A stretch of 64,000 nucleotides of DNA from Neofusicoccum parvum. Lineage: Eukaryota; Ascomycota; Dothideomycetes; Botryosphaeriales; Botryosphaeriaceae. The translations under genes and the position numbers were made by a program. The notes below the pieces were generated by a model. That model did not search any database and had not been told where the DNA came from. It worked only from the letters and a program-made list of their open reading frames with translations. Below, in pieces: positions 43,254 to 53,692 of the stretch. Where the stretch lies: NCBI GenBank assembly GCA_020912385.1, contig CP087211.1:1240001-1304000 (forward strand). Direction: 5' to 3'. Within the stretch, counting starts at the first letter, position 1, and each line of letters opens with the position of its first letter.

Positions 43254-43950
43254 GCGACGCATGCACGAGGGGGGAGATGGAGTGTTGGCTTTGCTGGTGC
43301 TGGGGCACTACATCCTCGGATTTCTGGGTTTTGCGGGCAATCATTCAATAAAAAGGAAATGACACTGATTGCAAGCACATGGTTCTGTGCAAAAGATGGA
43401 GTACTGTGGTATGATCATGCATCGGGTTCTACGCGTCCAAAAATTGGCACCGTCTGGCTACAATGCAAATCGTACATGATTATTGGACGCTGTCAAGGCT
43501 GCACGGCTTGGAGCAAGGATTGTGTGGGTTTTGGACACTTCCAAGCTCCCTGTTGGCACGCAGCTCAAAATCCCCAAAAATGGCAGTCTCGATGCTCAAG
43601 AACCGGACTCCAAATATGCTTAGGGATCATTTCACCCCATGTGATTCGCTGACATCAACCAACACACTCGCAACCTCTTTCCTAATTCTCTCTCCCTTCT
43701 CTTGCTATGAAAAGCACTTCACATTTCGGCTCTCATGCAACTTCGACTCTGACTGATGACGTCCACACGCATGACAAGTTCTTTGACACCCTCGGGCACC
43801 TTTATTGCCTAGCATCTTCTGCGTATTGACACCGCTTAACTGCTCACCTAGCTCTCAAGAGCGTGTCCATAGAAGTCTACTTTTACCTCTGCGTTCACCT
43901 TCCTAGCCCATTCGCCTCACATTAGCGCATCCAAACCTCACCTCTCCCAT
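43254..43950. other. Intergenic region
   Basis: This is the 3' flank of rps16 (an AATAAA-like signal, CAATAAAAAG, lies near 43345) and the promoter of the PWWP-like gene. I see no other feature. Confidence 0.5.
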
Positions 43951-45347
43951 ATGTCAAGCGAAACCTCCCGGACAAACGAGGCCCGGTACTGCCTCGTCGA
44001 TAGGAACGGCCAGCTATGGCCGGCAGTACAATGTGAGGAAGACATGGTCCCGGCGGATGAGGTTGAGGTTCGCCCATCAGGCTACTACCAAGCAGTTCTT
44101 CTGCTTGCCGTCTTCGAATTGTAAGCCTCGTGATCAAAGCACTATAAAATCTACTTAAAAGGTCTTGTGGAAAAAGTGGTTTTCTGACTTCACCTTACTC
44201 AAACAACAGCAAATGGGTCCTTCCAACCGACCTCCACGAATTTGACCCTTCCACCAGCCAGACGATTGCGGACGGGCGACAACAAGAAAAATTTCAAGCG
44301 GCCTTTAGTAGCGTCATCGGCTCACCAAACACGCCGGAGCACCAGACATACCCAGACCTTGGATTCTGGCGCAGCGAGCTGCTGGCACGTAATCTTCACA
44401 AGATCGAAAACAGCGCTGCTGGTCCCGGCGACACCATGGTACCGCCGAAATCATCCGGAAGTTTGGCAATGACACCACCGTCCACCAAAAATGCGAAGCG
44501 ACCTTGGGCCAAATTCAAGCTTGATAACCAATTCGGACCCGAGTTTGGACATACTAAGAAGATCAAGACGGAAGCTGGGAAGCACACTAGCCACTGGGTT
44601 CCAGATGAATGTGATGATGAGAGAGTCAACGCCCCTCCTCCTCCAGGCTACTTCGAGAAATTGAAGCAGAGCTGCGACTTGGAGTTGGAAGATCAGAACC
44701 TGAACCTCTCTTCCGACAGCAGTGACAACGCAAGCGGAAGTGACGACAGCGACGAAAGCGACGGAAGCGACGCTATCGATGATGTGTCAAGTGACGAAGG
44801 CGGTGACGAGGAGAAGCGCCAGTTGCCCAAAAGTCAACTATCAGGAATCAAGGAAGAGGCAGCAACCAACACGGTCAAGACACCTAGACGACGCATCTTT
44901 CCAGCCAAGTCGACCTCCGGAACGACATCAGCAGGCGCTCGGTCTCCAAACGACATAAAGCAGCACGATGAGAACCAACAAGAGATCATGCAGCTCTGCA
45001 GAGAACTGGACACTGCCAGGGCCGAACTCCGTTGGGAGCAGGCCGAGACTGCCGCCAACCGACTAGTCGGAGTCGCCCCCTGGTCGGACAAGGCGACTAC
45101 CCTCATCGCTAAAGTTGCTTTCCGAGTCGCACCCCGTCCTGACGTTCAAGGTGGCTTCGAGAACCAACTCCGCAATTTCGTCGCAGTACAGATAGCCCAG
45201 AACTACGAGCAGCTCCGCGAAACCAACAACACAATGGTTGCAATGATCTTTCGGGATCACGAGGATCTCGCGGAGATGGTCTATGAGCGGAGATTGCGTG
45301 TTCTCCGCGCCAAAAAGATTCAAATCGTGGAGATCGATAGTGACTAG
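43951..45347 (+). CDS. PWWP-like domain nuclear protein
   Basis: Two exons (43951-44120 and 44210-45347) encode 435 aa. The donor GTAAGC directly follows GAATT, and the acceptor AACAACAG restores the frame. Residues 10-65 (RYCLVDRNGQLWPAVQCEED, VEVRPSGYYQAVLLLAVFEF, KWVLPTDLHEFD) resemble a PWWP/Tudor-like barrel: an opening aromatic strand, LWPA in place of the PWWP motif, and a closing KWV strand, as in readers of methylated histones. A basic stretch (KNAKRPWAKFKLDNQF, HTKKIKTEAGK) may be a nuclear localisation signal. A long acidic Ser/Asp run follows (SDDSDESDGSDAIDDVSSDE), then a C-terminal helical domain (IMQLCRELDTARAELRWEQA, NFVAVQIAQNYEQLRETNNT). The layout resembles HDGF/LEDGF-like chromatin proteins, but the first domain match is by pattern only. 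Confidence 0.72.
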
Positions 45348-46614
45348 AGAATGTTAGAGAACGTTGTTCATCAAGCGGGCTCAGACAATCGTCTTTTCAT
45401 CGACTTCACTTCGAACTTGCGCCGCTTTCCAGCTACACAACGCGGTCGCACAGGCTGACGACGTTTCAGTCTTGCTTTGCATTCCTGCGAGGATGCTCGA
45501 CATGCCACATTACTAAAGCTTATGGAACGTGGCATCTCAGTGGCCGGTGGCACATCTTACACTTATATTCTACTTATGCTTGAGTTACCTAAATTGCTCA
45601 AAAACATGTAGGAGACCTTCATCGCGGAGATACCAGTCATCTATCCTAAAAGAATTTCTGTTTTCTCCACTTCTTTCCTTCAATGGTTTCCATGAAATTC
45701 TTCACATATATCTTCAGCGGTTATTCAGGAAGCGTTAGGCTTGAGAGGCGGATGCAATAGTGCAGCAGCTTTTCTTAGTGCGGGTTGCTTCTCCCCATTA
45801 GAACGAGCTCATCTATGTTTCCAGGAGGCGAGAGATAGAGCTTTGTACATGAAGAGACGCAAGTCATAAAATATCGTAGCGAAGTGAACTGGCCGCTCAG
45901 ATCCCGTATCTCGCACCCTCCTGAATCGTTAATCAGTGCGACGGATTAGGCATTGAGAGTGAAGCTAGTAAGGATATGGCATCGTTTCATTGGCTGACTC
46001 GAATGGCAAAGTTGAAATTAGATTGGATGTTTCCTTTCTCAGGAGGGGGGTACGATAACTTGCGACGTTCGATGTTGTTCAAATGCCAAGAGAGATGTTG
46101 GTAGGGGTGCATCCAAGCTTTGCTGATTTTGGAATCGCGCTTTATCTACACTGGTTCTTTCTGTAGATTTTCGACAGCGGGAAAGTGTGATGCAGGTGTT
46201 GTCTGCGCTTGCGACATAGATTCTCGTGAGGAGCTTACTCCGCACGTCCTTCTGTGCTGTTCCGCCGGTCAGCATCAGCGCGCCGCGAGTCAGGGAGCTT
46301 CCCCCACTTCCAGCCCTCCGCCAATGCACCTCTCCAATCAGCGATCGTCGAGATAGCATTATCCTACCGTTGCATCACTTCACCTGCCCACCTCGCAGAA
46401 CGCCGTCTTCTGCGATGTTACCACGACTTCAGCTGTCCGGCTGCAGAATCACCATCAGTTAGCCAGCGAATTGAAGCCTCTCCCGCTCGTTACCTCCGCA
46501 CCTGCCTCACCTGTCGTGACCGACCGCTTTTAGCCTCGACACCATCCACAACCACCACCCACCTCCCCCTCTTCCACATCCCACCGCACCCATTCCCAAC
46601 AGCATCCACCCAAA
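45348..46614. other. Intergenic region
   Basis: This is 1.27 kb between the PWWP-like gene and the Gfo/Idh/MocA gene. The last 120 bp are a C-rich, CACC-rich leader to the oxidoreductase start. Short frames are not convincing. I see no repeat. Confidence 0.5.
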
Positions 46615-48380
46615 ATGCACAACAACACCCTCCCGGCCGCCAAATCGGGCGAGGAGCCCATCCCCACCACGACCGCGACGTCCACGAAGCCCTCCTCCAA
46701 GCTCCCCCTGCGCCCCAAGAAACTCCTCGCCGACTCACCCTCCCCGCCGCGCATCCTCGTCATCGGCGCCGGCTCGCGCGGCACCGCCTACGCCGGGGCG
46801 ATCGCGACGCACACGGCGGCCACGATCGTCGCCGTCGCCGAGCCGGTCGCCTTCAAGCGACGGGAGTTCGTGCGCGCGTACATGGACGACAGCAGCGGCG
46901 ACGGCGACGGCGACGACGGCAGCGGCGACGGACAACGCGGGTTCGCGGGCTGGCGCGAGTGGGTGGCGTGGGAGCGGGGGCGGCGGGCGGGCGGGAAGGC
47001 GGCCAGCGTGGACGCGGCGTTCGTGTGCGTGCTGGACGAGCAGCACCGCGAGGTGGTGCAGGGGCTGGCGCCGCTGGGGCTGGCCGTCATGTGCGAGAAG
47101 CCGCTGGCGACCACGCTGGCCGACTGCGTGGCGATCTACGAGGCCATGCTGCGGGGCGGCGGCGCGGCGCCGCAGGTGTTCAGCATCGGGCATGTGCTGA
47201 GGTACTCGCCGCATAACATGCTGCTGAGGCGGTTGGTGAGGGGGGAAGGGGTGGTGGGCGAGGTGTTGAGCGTGGAGCATACGGAGCCGGTTGGTTGGTG
47301 GCACTTCTCGCATAGCTTTGTGAGGTAGGTTGCTGATTTGCTACTGTGTACAGGTTGGTGGCATTTTTCGCACAGTTACGTGAGGTATGATTGGCTGTTG
47401 TTGTCCTGTTTTGGCGCTGTTGCAACTGCTTACCGTGGAGTAGGGGAAATTGGAGAAGAGAGTCTACCACGGCTCCTTCGCTCCTTACGAAGTCCTGTCA
47501 CGACATCGACTTTCTGCTGTGGATGCTTAGCGAGCCGGCGAAGGAGGGGGAGAAGGCCCACAAGCCAGCTTTCTTGAGCTCCACTGGAAAATTGAATTTC
47601 TACAGGAAGGCGAGGAAGCCGGCGGCTGCTGGCGCGGCAACCAACTGCCTGTCATGTCCCATTGAGAGGGATTGCATGTTCAGCGCGAAGAAGATCTACG
47701 GCGAGAGGCATCTGAGGAACGGCAACGCGAAGTGGCCGGTCAAGATTGTCAATCCTGAAATCGAGGACTGCCTCAGCACGATGGGGCTCGACGCAGCCGA
47801 GAACATGCTGCTGAAGGATCTCTCGGAAGACTGGACATCCGACACACCAAGCGAAGAAGTTCGTAGGCGACCCTGGTTTGGGCGCTGCGTGTGGGAGGCT
47901 GACAATGACGTCTGCGACGATCAATGCGTTACAATTACCTGGGAGGATGATGCTGCCTCAGGTTCGCTCGCCAAAACCGCGCAGTTTCACATGGTTGCCT
48001 TCACGGAGAAGATATGCGAACGCCGCGGGCGCATATACGGCACGAAGGGTGAGATCGAGTACGACAGCGCCACGATCAAACTGCACGACTTCGCGACGGG
48101 CCACACGGAGACTTTCTACCCAGAGCAGCCTGGTGGTGGACACGGGGGTGGCGATGACGGCCTGGCAACGCAGTTTGTGCAGGCTGTAGGCGCCGTCAAG
48201 GACGGCAGGATGGGCGTGGAAGAGGCGCAGAAAAGGTTCATTGGGTGCACGCTCGAGGAAGTGGTTCAAAGTCACGCAATGGTGTTCGCGGCCGAGGACG
48301 CAAGAAAGCAGCGCGCGGTAGTGGACTGGCCGTCGTGGTGGCAGAAGAACGTCGAAGAGCGGCTGCCGCCGAAGGCATGA
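46615..48380 (+). CDS. Gfo/Idh/MocA-family oxidoreductase with duplicated exon end
   Basis: The NAD(P)-binding Rossmann motif is RILVIGAGSRGTAYAGAIAT (from residue 45), followed by FVCVLDEQHREVVQGLAPLG and the family's catalytic-lysine strand AVMCEKPLATTLADC. The C-terminal half continues NWRREST, KSCHDIDFLLWMLSEP, a cysteine cluster (NCLSCPIERDC) and GRIYGTKGEIEYD. An acidic Gly/Asp/Ser insert (about 46885-46935) is unusual. Isoform A joins 46615-47324 to 47444-48380 (548 aa, intron 119 nt). Isoform B instead uses 46615-47293, a 31-nt exon 47354-47384, then 47444-48380, with introns of 60 and 59 nt, and gives the same length with Tyr for Phe in GWWHFSHSF/YVRGNW. The two alternatives arise from a tandem duplication (see repeat). 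Such enzymes reduce or oxidise sugars and related compounds; substrate is unknown. Confidence 0.88.
47293..47387 (+). repeat. 60-bp-period duplication of an exon 3' end
   Basis: Copy A, 47293-47327, and copy B, 47353-47387, are 35 nt each with 29 identities. Read in frame they encode GWWHFSHSFVR and GWWHFSHSYVR; four of the five differing codons are synonymous, the fifth is Phe to Tyr. Each copy ends in a donor-like GAGGTA. Confidence 0.9.
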
Positions 48381-50286
48381 GCTGGGCCAGCGCATGACCG
48401 GGAGGATTCGGGGTCCGCCGCAGCCGCCCGGGTGCTCGGAAGCATCGACGACGTCGTGGCAGCGGCAGCAATGCGTGAGCATGACGAAGGCGGGCACGTG
48501 GCCGGCCCAGTGTCTACGCGCTCGCGATCGCGGTCAAGACGTCGTCTTTTTTTGCACCTCCAGATTCTGCTCGCAGCACAGACACAGCAGCTCTTTCAAT
48601 GGAAGTTAATTTCCCTACGCGCGTCGAATTACGCATCCCGAGCGTCGTGCGCGCAGCGGGAGACGGTAGATCAGCCGCTGCACAGGCGGCTCCAGCTGGG
48701 CGCGTAGAGCCTCTCTCGCGGATCAGACGACGATCGCGAGGTGGCATGCTACGCTGGGGCTCCGGCCTCAGATCACGGAGGAGGCTGAGCAGCCGCAAGT
48801 GGAGCTCCTGACCATGCGAGGATCGTTCTGTTTCCTTCTCGAAGGCAGCAATTTGGGACGCAATTTGGAGAAGCGCTGAGGCGGCGCTTAGGGACATTTG
48901 CGCGAGTGGTTGCGGCTCTGAGTATTTTTGCCGGCCAATCAGCGCGCGCGCGCGTCGCGGGGAAGGCGTCCAACCAGCGGCTATCCGCACGGCCACAGCA
49001 GCTGCCGCCCCAACCCCAACGTTACGCTGCGACGGTTGCGCTGCGCATGGCGCCGGGAGGCTGAAGGCGCAGACTCTGCTCTCGAACGCACGCAGGTAGC
49101 CGCCCAGGCCGCAGAACCAGGCGACCCGCGGCGCTAGAGCATGCTCAGGGCCGCAACAACTGCCGTCAGAGCAGCGGTGAACGCTCGCCAGAGAAAGGAG
49201 ATGTTCTCGAAGGCGGCCGGCACGGAGCGAAGGCCTAGGGCGCTGCTAGGAGCTGCTGGGCGTGCGGGCGGGCCTCGGGAGCAGCAAAACCTGAACACCT
49301 CAGGACTCAACGTGGCCCGCCAGCGTTCACCGCTCGCAGGTGTGAGTCACTCTTGCAGGTGCAGCTGCAGCTACGAAACGAACTTTCACTGTGGGCCAGT
49401 GAGCTGGCAGTCGGTATGACTCTTCGCGGAATCGGCGCCCGGGATGCTGTCCGCGCCGGCCAATCACGCCGCCGAACGCGCTTTTTTTCCGCCGGCGCCA
49501 GCTGCAGCGACGCCAAACGTCCACCGCCCTGCCGTCCACCGCCGGCGCCTCGCCGCGCCCCGAACCGGGCCCTGCGCTGCAAATAGCGCCCGAAGCGGAC
49601 GTTGCATTGTCCCAAATTAACCCCAAAGCGCCGTCTCGCCAGCCGCCGCCCGCGCAGCGCCTCGCCCGGCAGCGCAGCACTCCGGCGCCCACACGTAGCA
49701 CCGGCGCCCCAATCAGGCCGCGCGAAGCCACTTTGGGCTGGCATAATGCCCATAATAGCGCCCGTCTCAGAAAAGAATTGCGCATAAGCTTTCCCATAGG
49801 ACGCGATGTTTCACGCACCACTGCCCCGCTGGATGGACGCTCCCGCACACGGACCTGATACTCGCTGCACATGGCCTCGGGGCCCTAAATCGGGTCCATC
49901 CGTCGATCAGTGTGTTTCAAGTTGTTTGCCGCTAGTCCCACTTTCCCCGGCTCTGCAAGATTCTTTGGATGTCACGGCCTCACAGCCTGGTGAATAAGTA
50001 CCAGCGGCTCTGCCGCACAACCTCTGCTCTCCTCTCCACTCATCCTGTCTTCACACTCCATATTCTCCGCGCGTGTCACTACGAGGCCCACGAGTCTCTT
50101 GCGTGCTCTCTTCTTTTCTTTCACTGTTTGCTTAGAGTGTCTCCTGGAGCTGGTCTCCTCCACCTAATCCGCCCGTTAATCACCTCTTGTTTATTTTCTA
50201 AGCCGTTGCGTAAGTGGTCCATGAGTCCCGTGCCAAGATGGCCTTCTCTTACGCGTCTCAGTCCGGAAGCAACACGCCCAAAAACC
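48381..50286. other. Long GC-rich intergenic region and pyrimidine-rich leader
   Basis: 48.4-49.9 kb is GC-rich with many CpG and GCGC strings, and frames up to 181 codons overlap on both strands without any domain, so they are read as GC artefacts. From about 49.97 kb to 50.2 kb the sequence is pyrimidine-rich (CTCTCTTC, TTTCTTTC), a likely 5' leader of the next gene. An out-of-frame ATG in good context lies at 50238. Confidence 0.5.
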
Positions 50287-52074
50287 ATGTACTCAAGACA
50301 CACCACCCCTCCTTCGTCCTATGGCTCCTACTGCCAGGACGCTCAGACCTCCTTCGAGGCGCCCTATGGAGTCCTGACGCCCGATGCCTCTCCCGAGTGC
50401 ATGGCCACCGTGCCCACTCCGGCGAGATCTCCCATCCGTCAGCATGGCCCTCTCCTGCTGCCCAAGATCCGGTCCCAGGATCAGACCACCGAGCCCTCCA
50501 CCAGTGGCCCCATCAGACACCGCCGGACGGCGTCTGCTGCCAGTGGCATTTCCAACTACAGCCCTTACGCGCGGCCTTCCTCCGTGGGTCGCCGGTCGAC
50601 TAGCCCTCTCAGCAACGCCTCGGTTGGCTCCCCTGGCTCCACTTCGATGCTGTCGCCGTACGACAACGGCTACGGCTCCGGCCTAAACTCGCCCATCAAC
50701 CTCTCGCGTCGCCCTTCCATGGCCACCCACTCTCGGTCTCACTCGGCCTCCGGTGTGCGGTCCCACTCTCGTTCTAGCTCCGCTACTAGCATCGATGAGA
50801 CCGTCATCAACCGTTTCGGCTACCCTACCTACCGGAACCTCCCGAGCTACGTCACTCAGACCTCGGCGGCTCAGACTGCTTCGTTCAACCTGGCGTCTGC
50901 CATGCCCATGAACAACTTCCCCCTCCAGACCACCCAGTCCTTCGAGGACCAGATCCCTGCTGTGGCACCTGCCGTCCAGCACCCCTTGGCATACGAGCTT
51001 CAGTCCGAGGCCTTCGACCAGCCTGCGGCTACCACCACCCTCCTGGACTACCTCACCAGTGCCAACCCCTCCCCTGCCCTCGTCCAGCGTGTCACCACCG
51101 GTGGCCGCAACCTGACCGGCACCCACTACTGGTGGGACATCCGCAACCTTCGCAGCTGGGATGACTTCAACATGGAGACCATCAGCTCCATCCCCGGGCT
51201 GATGCCCCTCCTCCAGATCCCCGTTGATGCCATGTCCCTTCCTACTCCTCCCAAGGCCAACATGATGCCCGAGAGCGAGTCTGCCCTTCATGACATCGTC
51301 CGTGACTACTACGGCACCAAGGTCAGCGCCGCCCTCAACATTGCTCAGGGAACCACGCACATGTCTCTCCGTTCTCGCAAGGGTCTTCCCACCAACCAGA
51401 CTCCTGTCGACTTCGTGTCGAACTACCCGACCGACTACGAGAAGACCATCTACGGTGACCAGCGCGGCCGCGTTGTCGGCATCGTCAAGGCGTACGACCA
51501 GTGGAACACCGGCATGCGCTCCGAGGCACCCAACAAGCAGGTCTACTACCTCGCCGGCCTCGCGCACCTGCACCGCGTCATGCGCGAGCACGGCTGCCGC
51601 TACGGCTTCATCATGACGGAGATCGAGATGGTCTGCGTGCGCTGCGGCGGCGACCCCTCCGCTCCCGGCCAGACCATGGACACTGCGACCGTCAGCGCCG
51701 ACGCCGGCTCCGGCGTCCCGCTCTTCGGCTACCTCGAGCTCAGCCCGCCGATCCGCATCTCGACGCACGGCATGCCCGTTGACGTCGAGACGGGCGAGCC
51801 GATGGCGCAGATGACGGCGGGCCTGGCGCTCTGGTACCTGCACATGCTGGCCAAGGAAAGCCCGCTCCCCGGCATCCAGGGCAGCTGGCGCATGGAGGTC
51901 GGTGGCCCGGCGGCGCTGACCCGCCAGCACTGCCTCGACAAGGACGCCTGGATCCCCAAGCCCAACCTCAGCGAGAAGCGCGAGGCCAAGCGCCTGCGCG
52001 GCTGGGTGTTCCCGGACGAGCCGCTCAACAGGAAGGAGCTAGGCAAGAGCAAGCGCTCGCGGTCGAGCAGGTAA
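50287..52074 (+). CDS. Conserved-looking fungal protein with Ser-rich N-terminus, unknown function
   Basis: This is an intronless frame of 595 aa from the ATG at 50287 (MYSRHTTPPSSYGSYCQDAQ); an in-frame ATG at 50221 would add 22 residues. Residues 1-250 are Ser/Pro/Thr-rich with many SPxx and RSxS sites (SVGRRSTSPLSNASVGSPGS, RSHSASGVRSHSRSSS) and are probably disordered and phosphorylated. The C-terminal 330 residues form a compact region with marked motifs: TGTHYWWDIRNLRSWDDFN, HDIVRDYYGTKVSAALNIAQ, NKQVYYLAGLAHLHRVMREH, GCRYGFIMTEIEMVCVRCGG and GLALWYLHMLAKESPLPGIQ. The alternating strand-helix pattern with Glu in FIMTEIEMV recalls the PD-(D/E)XK-like fold seen in other fungal proteins, but the nuclease signature is not clear. 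The tail is basic (KSKRSRSSR), possibly nuclear. Codon bias is strong, so it is real and well expressed. I cannot assign a role. Confidence 0.82.
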   Translation: MYSRHTTPPSSYGSYCQDAQTSFEAPYGVLTPDASPECMATVPTPARSPIRQHGPLLLPKIRSQDQTTEPSTSGPIRHRRTASAASGISNYSPYARPSSVGRRSTSPLSNASVGSPGSTSMLSPYDNGYGSGLNSPINLSRRPSMATHSRSHSASGVRSHSRSSSATSIDETVINRFGYPTYRNLPSYVTQTSAAQTASFNLASAMPMNNFPLQTTQSFEDQIPAVAPAVQHPLAYELQSEAFDQPAATTTLLDYLTSANPSPALVQRVTTGGRNLTGTHYWWDIRNLRSWDDFNMETISSIPGLMPLLQIPVDAMSLPTPPKANMMPESESALHDIVRDYYGTKVSAALNIAQGTTHMSLRSRKGLPTNQTPVDFVSNYPTDYEKTIYGDQRGRVVGIVKAYDQWNTGMRSEAPNKQVYYLAGLAHLHRVMREHGCRYGFIMTEIEMVCVRCGGDPSAPGQTMDTATVSADAGSGVPLFGYLELSPPIRISTHGMPVDVETGEPMAQMTAGLALWYLHMLAKESPLPGIQGSWRMEVGGPAALTRQHCLDKDAWIPKPNLSEKREAKRLRGWVFPDEPLNRKELGKSKRSRSSR

Positions 52075-52672
52075 ATAAAGAGAGAAAGATGACACGCTCA
52101 CGCGGATTCGTCCAAGCTGGCTTGGCGAAATGTTTTTATGGTTTGTGACGATGATGATGGAAGGATTAAATGATGCAGCATATGGACATTGGAGTTTTGA
52201 TCAGCATTTCCGGGCGTTTTTCGATCCAAAGCGATCTTGAGGTTGCTTTTGCACATAACAACACAACAAATAAATACTTAACTACTAAGAAATATTCAAA
52301 TTAAACGCCCCTAGAGGGTTTCGAAAGCTTTGCCCCATCCATGATCGTCCTCGTGCTTGGGCTTTGGTCAGGATATTCTGACGATGCGGAGTCGGGTGTT
52401 GAGGTTGGACGCTGCCGCGGCACGCCGTCGCGGCTTCCTGGCGTCATCCTCGGCAACTTTGGGGTGCACCCCAGTACTCCACTTTCTGGAGCTTATATCC
52501 ATGCTATACCCGTGCCCGCAACAACGACTTCCCCTCCTGCACGCACCGTTGCTGACGTGCAATTGAAGAGCTTAAAGCCTCCTCGCTCCGGTTTCCAGAG
52601 CTGCATCGGCCAGAACGCCATTGAGTGATTTACCCGCACGAGCCACAACGTCCTCCATCCACTTCCTGCACC
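52075..52672. other. Intergenic region
   Basis: This is the 3' flank of the Ser-rich gene (AT-rich around 52250-52300, with AACAAATAAATACTT near 52266) and the promoter of the short-chain dehydrogenase. I see no other feature. Confidence 0.5.
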
Positions 52673-53692
52673 ATGTCGTCCACCAACCGCGTGAGCCAGA
52701 TCGCTGGCCACCTCAATTTCCCGAAAGGGCTGCTGGCCGGGCAGGTCGCCATCATCACCGGGTCCGGGCAGGGCATTGGCGCCGAGGCAGCGAAGCTGTT
52801 CGCAAATGAGGGCGCGAAGGTTGTGGTGTCGGATATTGATGCCAGTAAGACTTCCTTTCCACTGATCCATGCCACACGTGCTGCTGGGAGGACGCGAACC
52901 GGTGCTAACTACTCAAACAGAGAAGGCCGAGGAGGTTGCAAAGCAGATCAACGAGAGCGGCGGCAGCGCGCTGGCCGTGGCCGGCGACATGCTGGACGAT
53001 GCGTACATCGACTCGCTGGTCAAGAAGAGCGCCGAGTTTGGCGGCGGCAAGATCCACATCATCGTCAACAACGCCGGCTTCACCTGGGACGGGGTGATCC
53101 ACAAGGTGAGCGCACCAAGTTTCCCCCCAGTCTTCAGACACGCACACGGTTTCTAAATGTCTTCTTCTTTTACCAGACCACCGACAAGCAATGGGACACC
53201 ATCGTCGCGCTCCACAACACCGCACCGTTCAAGCTCGTCCGCGCGGCGGCGCCCTTCTTCCGGGTCAAGGACGGCGAGCCGCGCAGCGTCATCAACATCA
53301 GCTCGACGTCGGGGCTGCACGGCAACGCGGGGCAGGCCAACTACGCGCTGGCCAAGGCGGGCGTGGTCGGGCTGACCAAGACGATCGCGAAGGAGTGGGG
53401 GCCGGCGTTCGGCGTGCGCGCCAACACGGTCGCGTTCGGGCACATCCTGACGCGGCTGACGGCGGCGAAGGAGGAGGGCGCGTTCGTCACCACGCCCGAC
53501 GGCCAGAAGGTCGCGCTGGGCATCCCGATGGCGCAGGGCGCCGCCAAGCAGAAGGGCGGCTTCCCGGACATCCCGCTGGGCAGACCCGGCACGGCGACCG
53601 AGGCGGCGAGCGCGGTGCTGGCCGTCGCGAGCCCGCTGTTTAGCTACGTGAGTGGGCAGACGATCTCGGTGACGGGCGGGAGGAACATCTAG
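52673..53692 (+). CDS. Short-chain dehydrogenase (FabG-like)
   Basis: Three exons (52673-52844, 52921-53105, 53177-53692) encode 290 aa; introns are 76 and 71 nt, the first with a clear branch GCTAACT. The classical SDR motifs are all present: NAD(P) motif TGSGQGIGAE, Asp in VVVSDIDA after strand 2 (favouring NAD over NADP), NNAGFTWDGVI, catalytic Ser in INISSTSGLHGN, and YALAK with the catalytic Tyr and Lys. The end, VSGQTISVTGGRNI, is the typical C-terminal strand. This pattern is that of 3-oxoacyl-ACP-reductase-like (FabG) enzymes, many of which in fungi act on other ketones or alcohols. An insert of about 30 residues (KEEGAFVTTPDGQKVALGIP) sits in the substrate lid. Substrate is unknown. 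The third exon is far more GC-rich than the first. Confidence 0.92.
   Translation: MSSTNRVSQIAGHLNFPKGLLAGQVAIITGSGQGIGAEAAKLFANEGAKVVVSDIDASKTSFPLIHATRAAGRTRTGANYSNREGRGGCKADQRERRQRAGRGRRHAGRCVHRLAGQEERRVWRRQDPHHRQQRRLHLGRGDPQGERTKFPPSLQTRTRFLNVFFFYQTTDKQWDTIVALHNTAPFKLVRAAAPFFRVKDGEPRSVINISSTSGLHGNAGQANYALAKAGVVGLTKTIAKEWGPAFGVRANTVAFGHILTRLTAAKEEGAFVTTPDGQKVALGIPMAQGAAKQKGGFPDIPLGRPGTATEAASAVLAVASPLFSYVSGQTISVTGGRNI

Noticed and set aside
48514..48996. 160-codon minus-strand frame with a helical-looking stretch (MSLSAASALLQIASQIAAFE)
   Set aside because: It lies in GC-rich sequence where long frames occur on both strands by chance, has no domain or splice signals, and its ends are low in conserved-looking residues.
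49307..49872. Overlapping minus-strand frames of 148 and 181 codons
   Set aside because: Arg/Ala/Gly-rich readings of GC-rich sequence that overlap each other and plus-strand frames; no family features.
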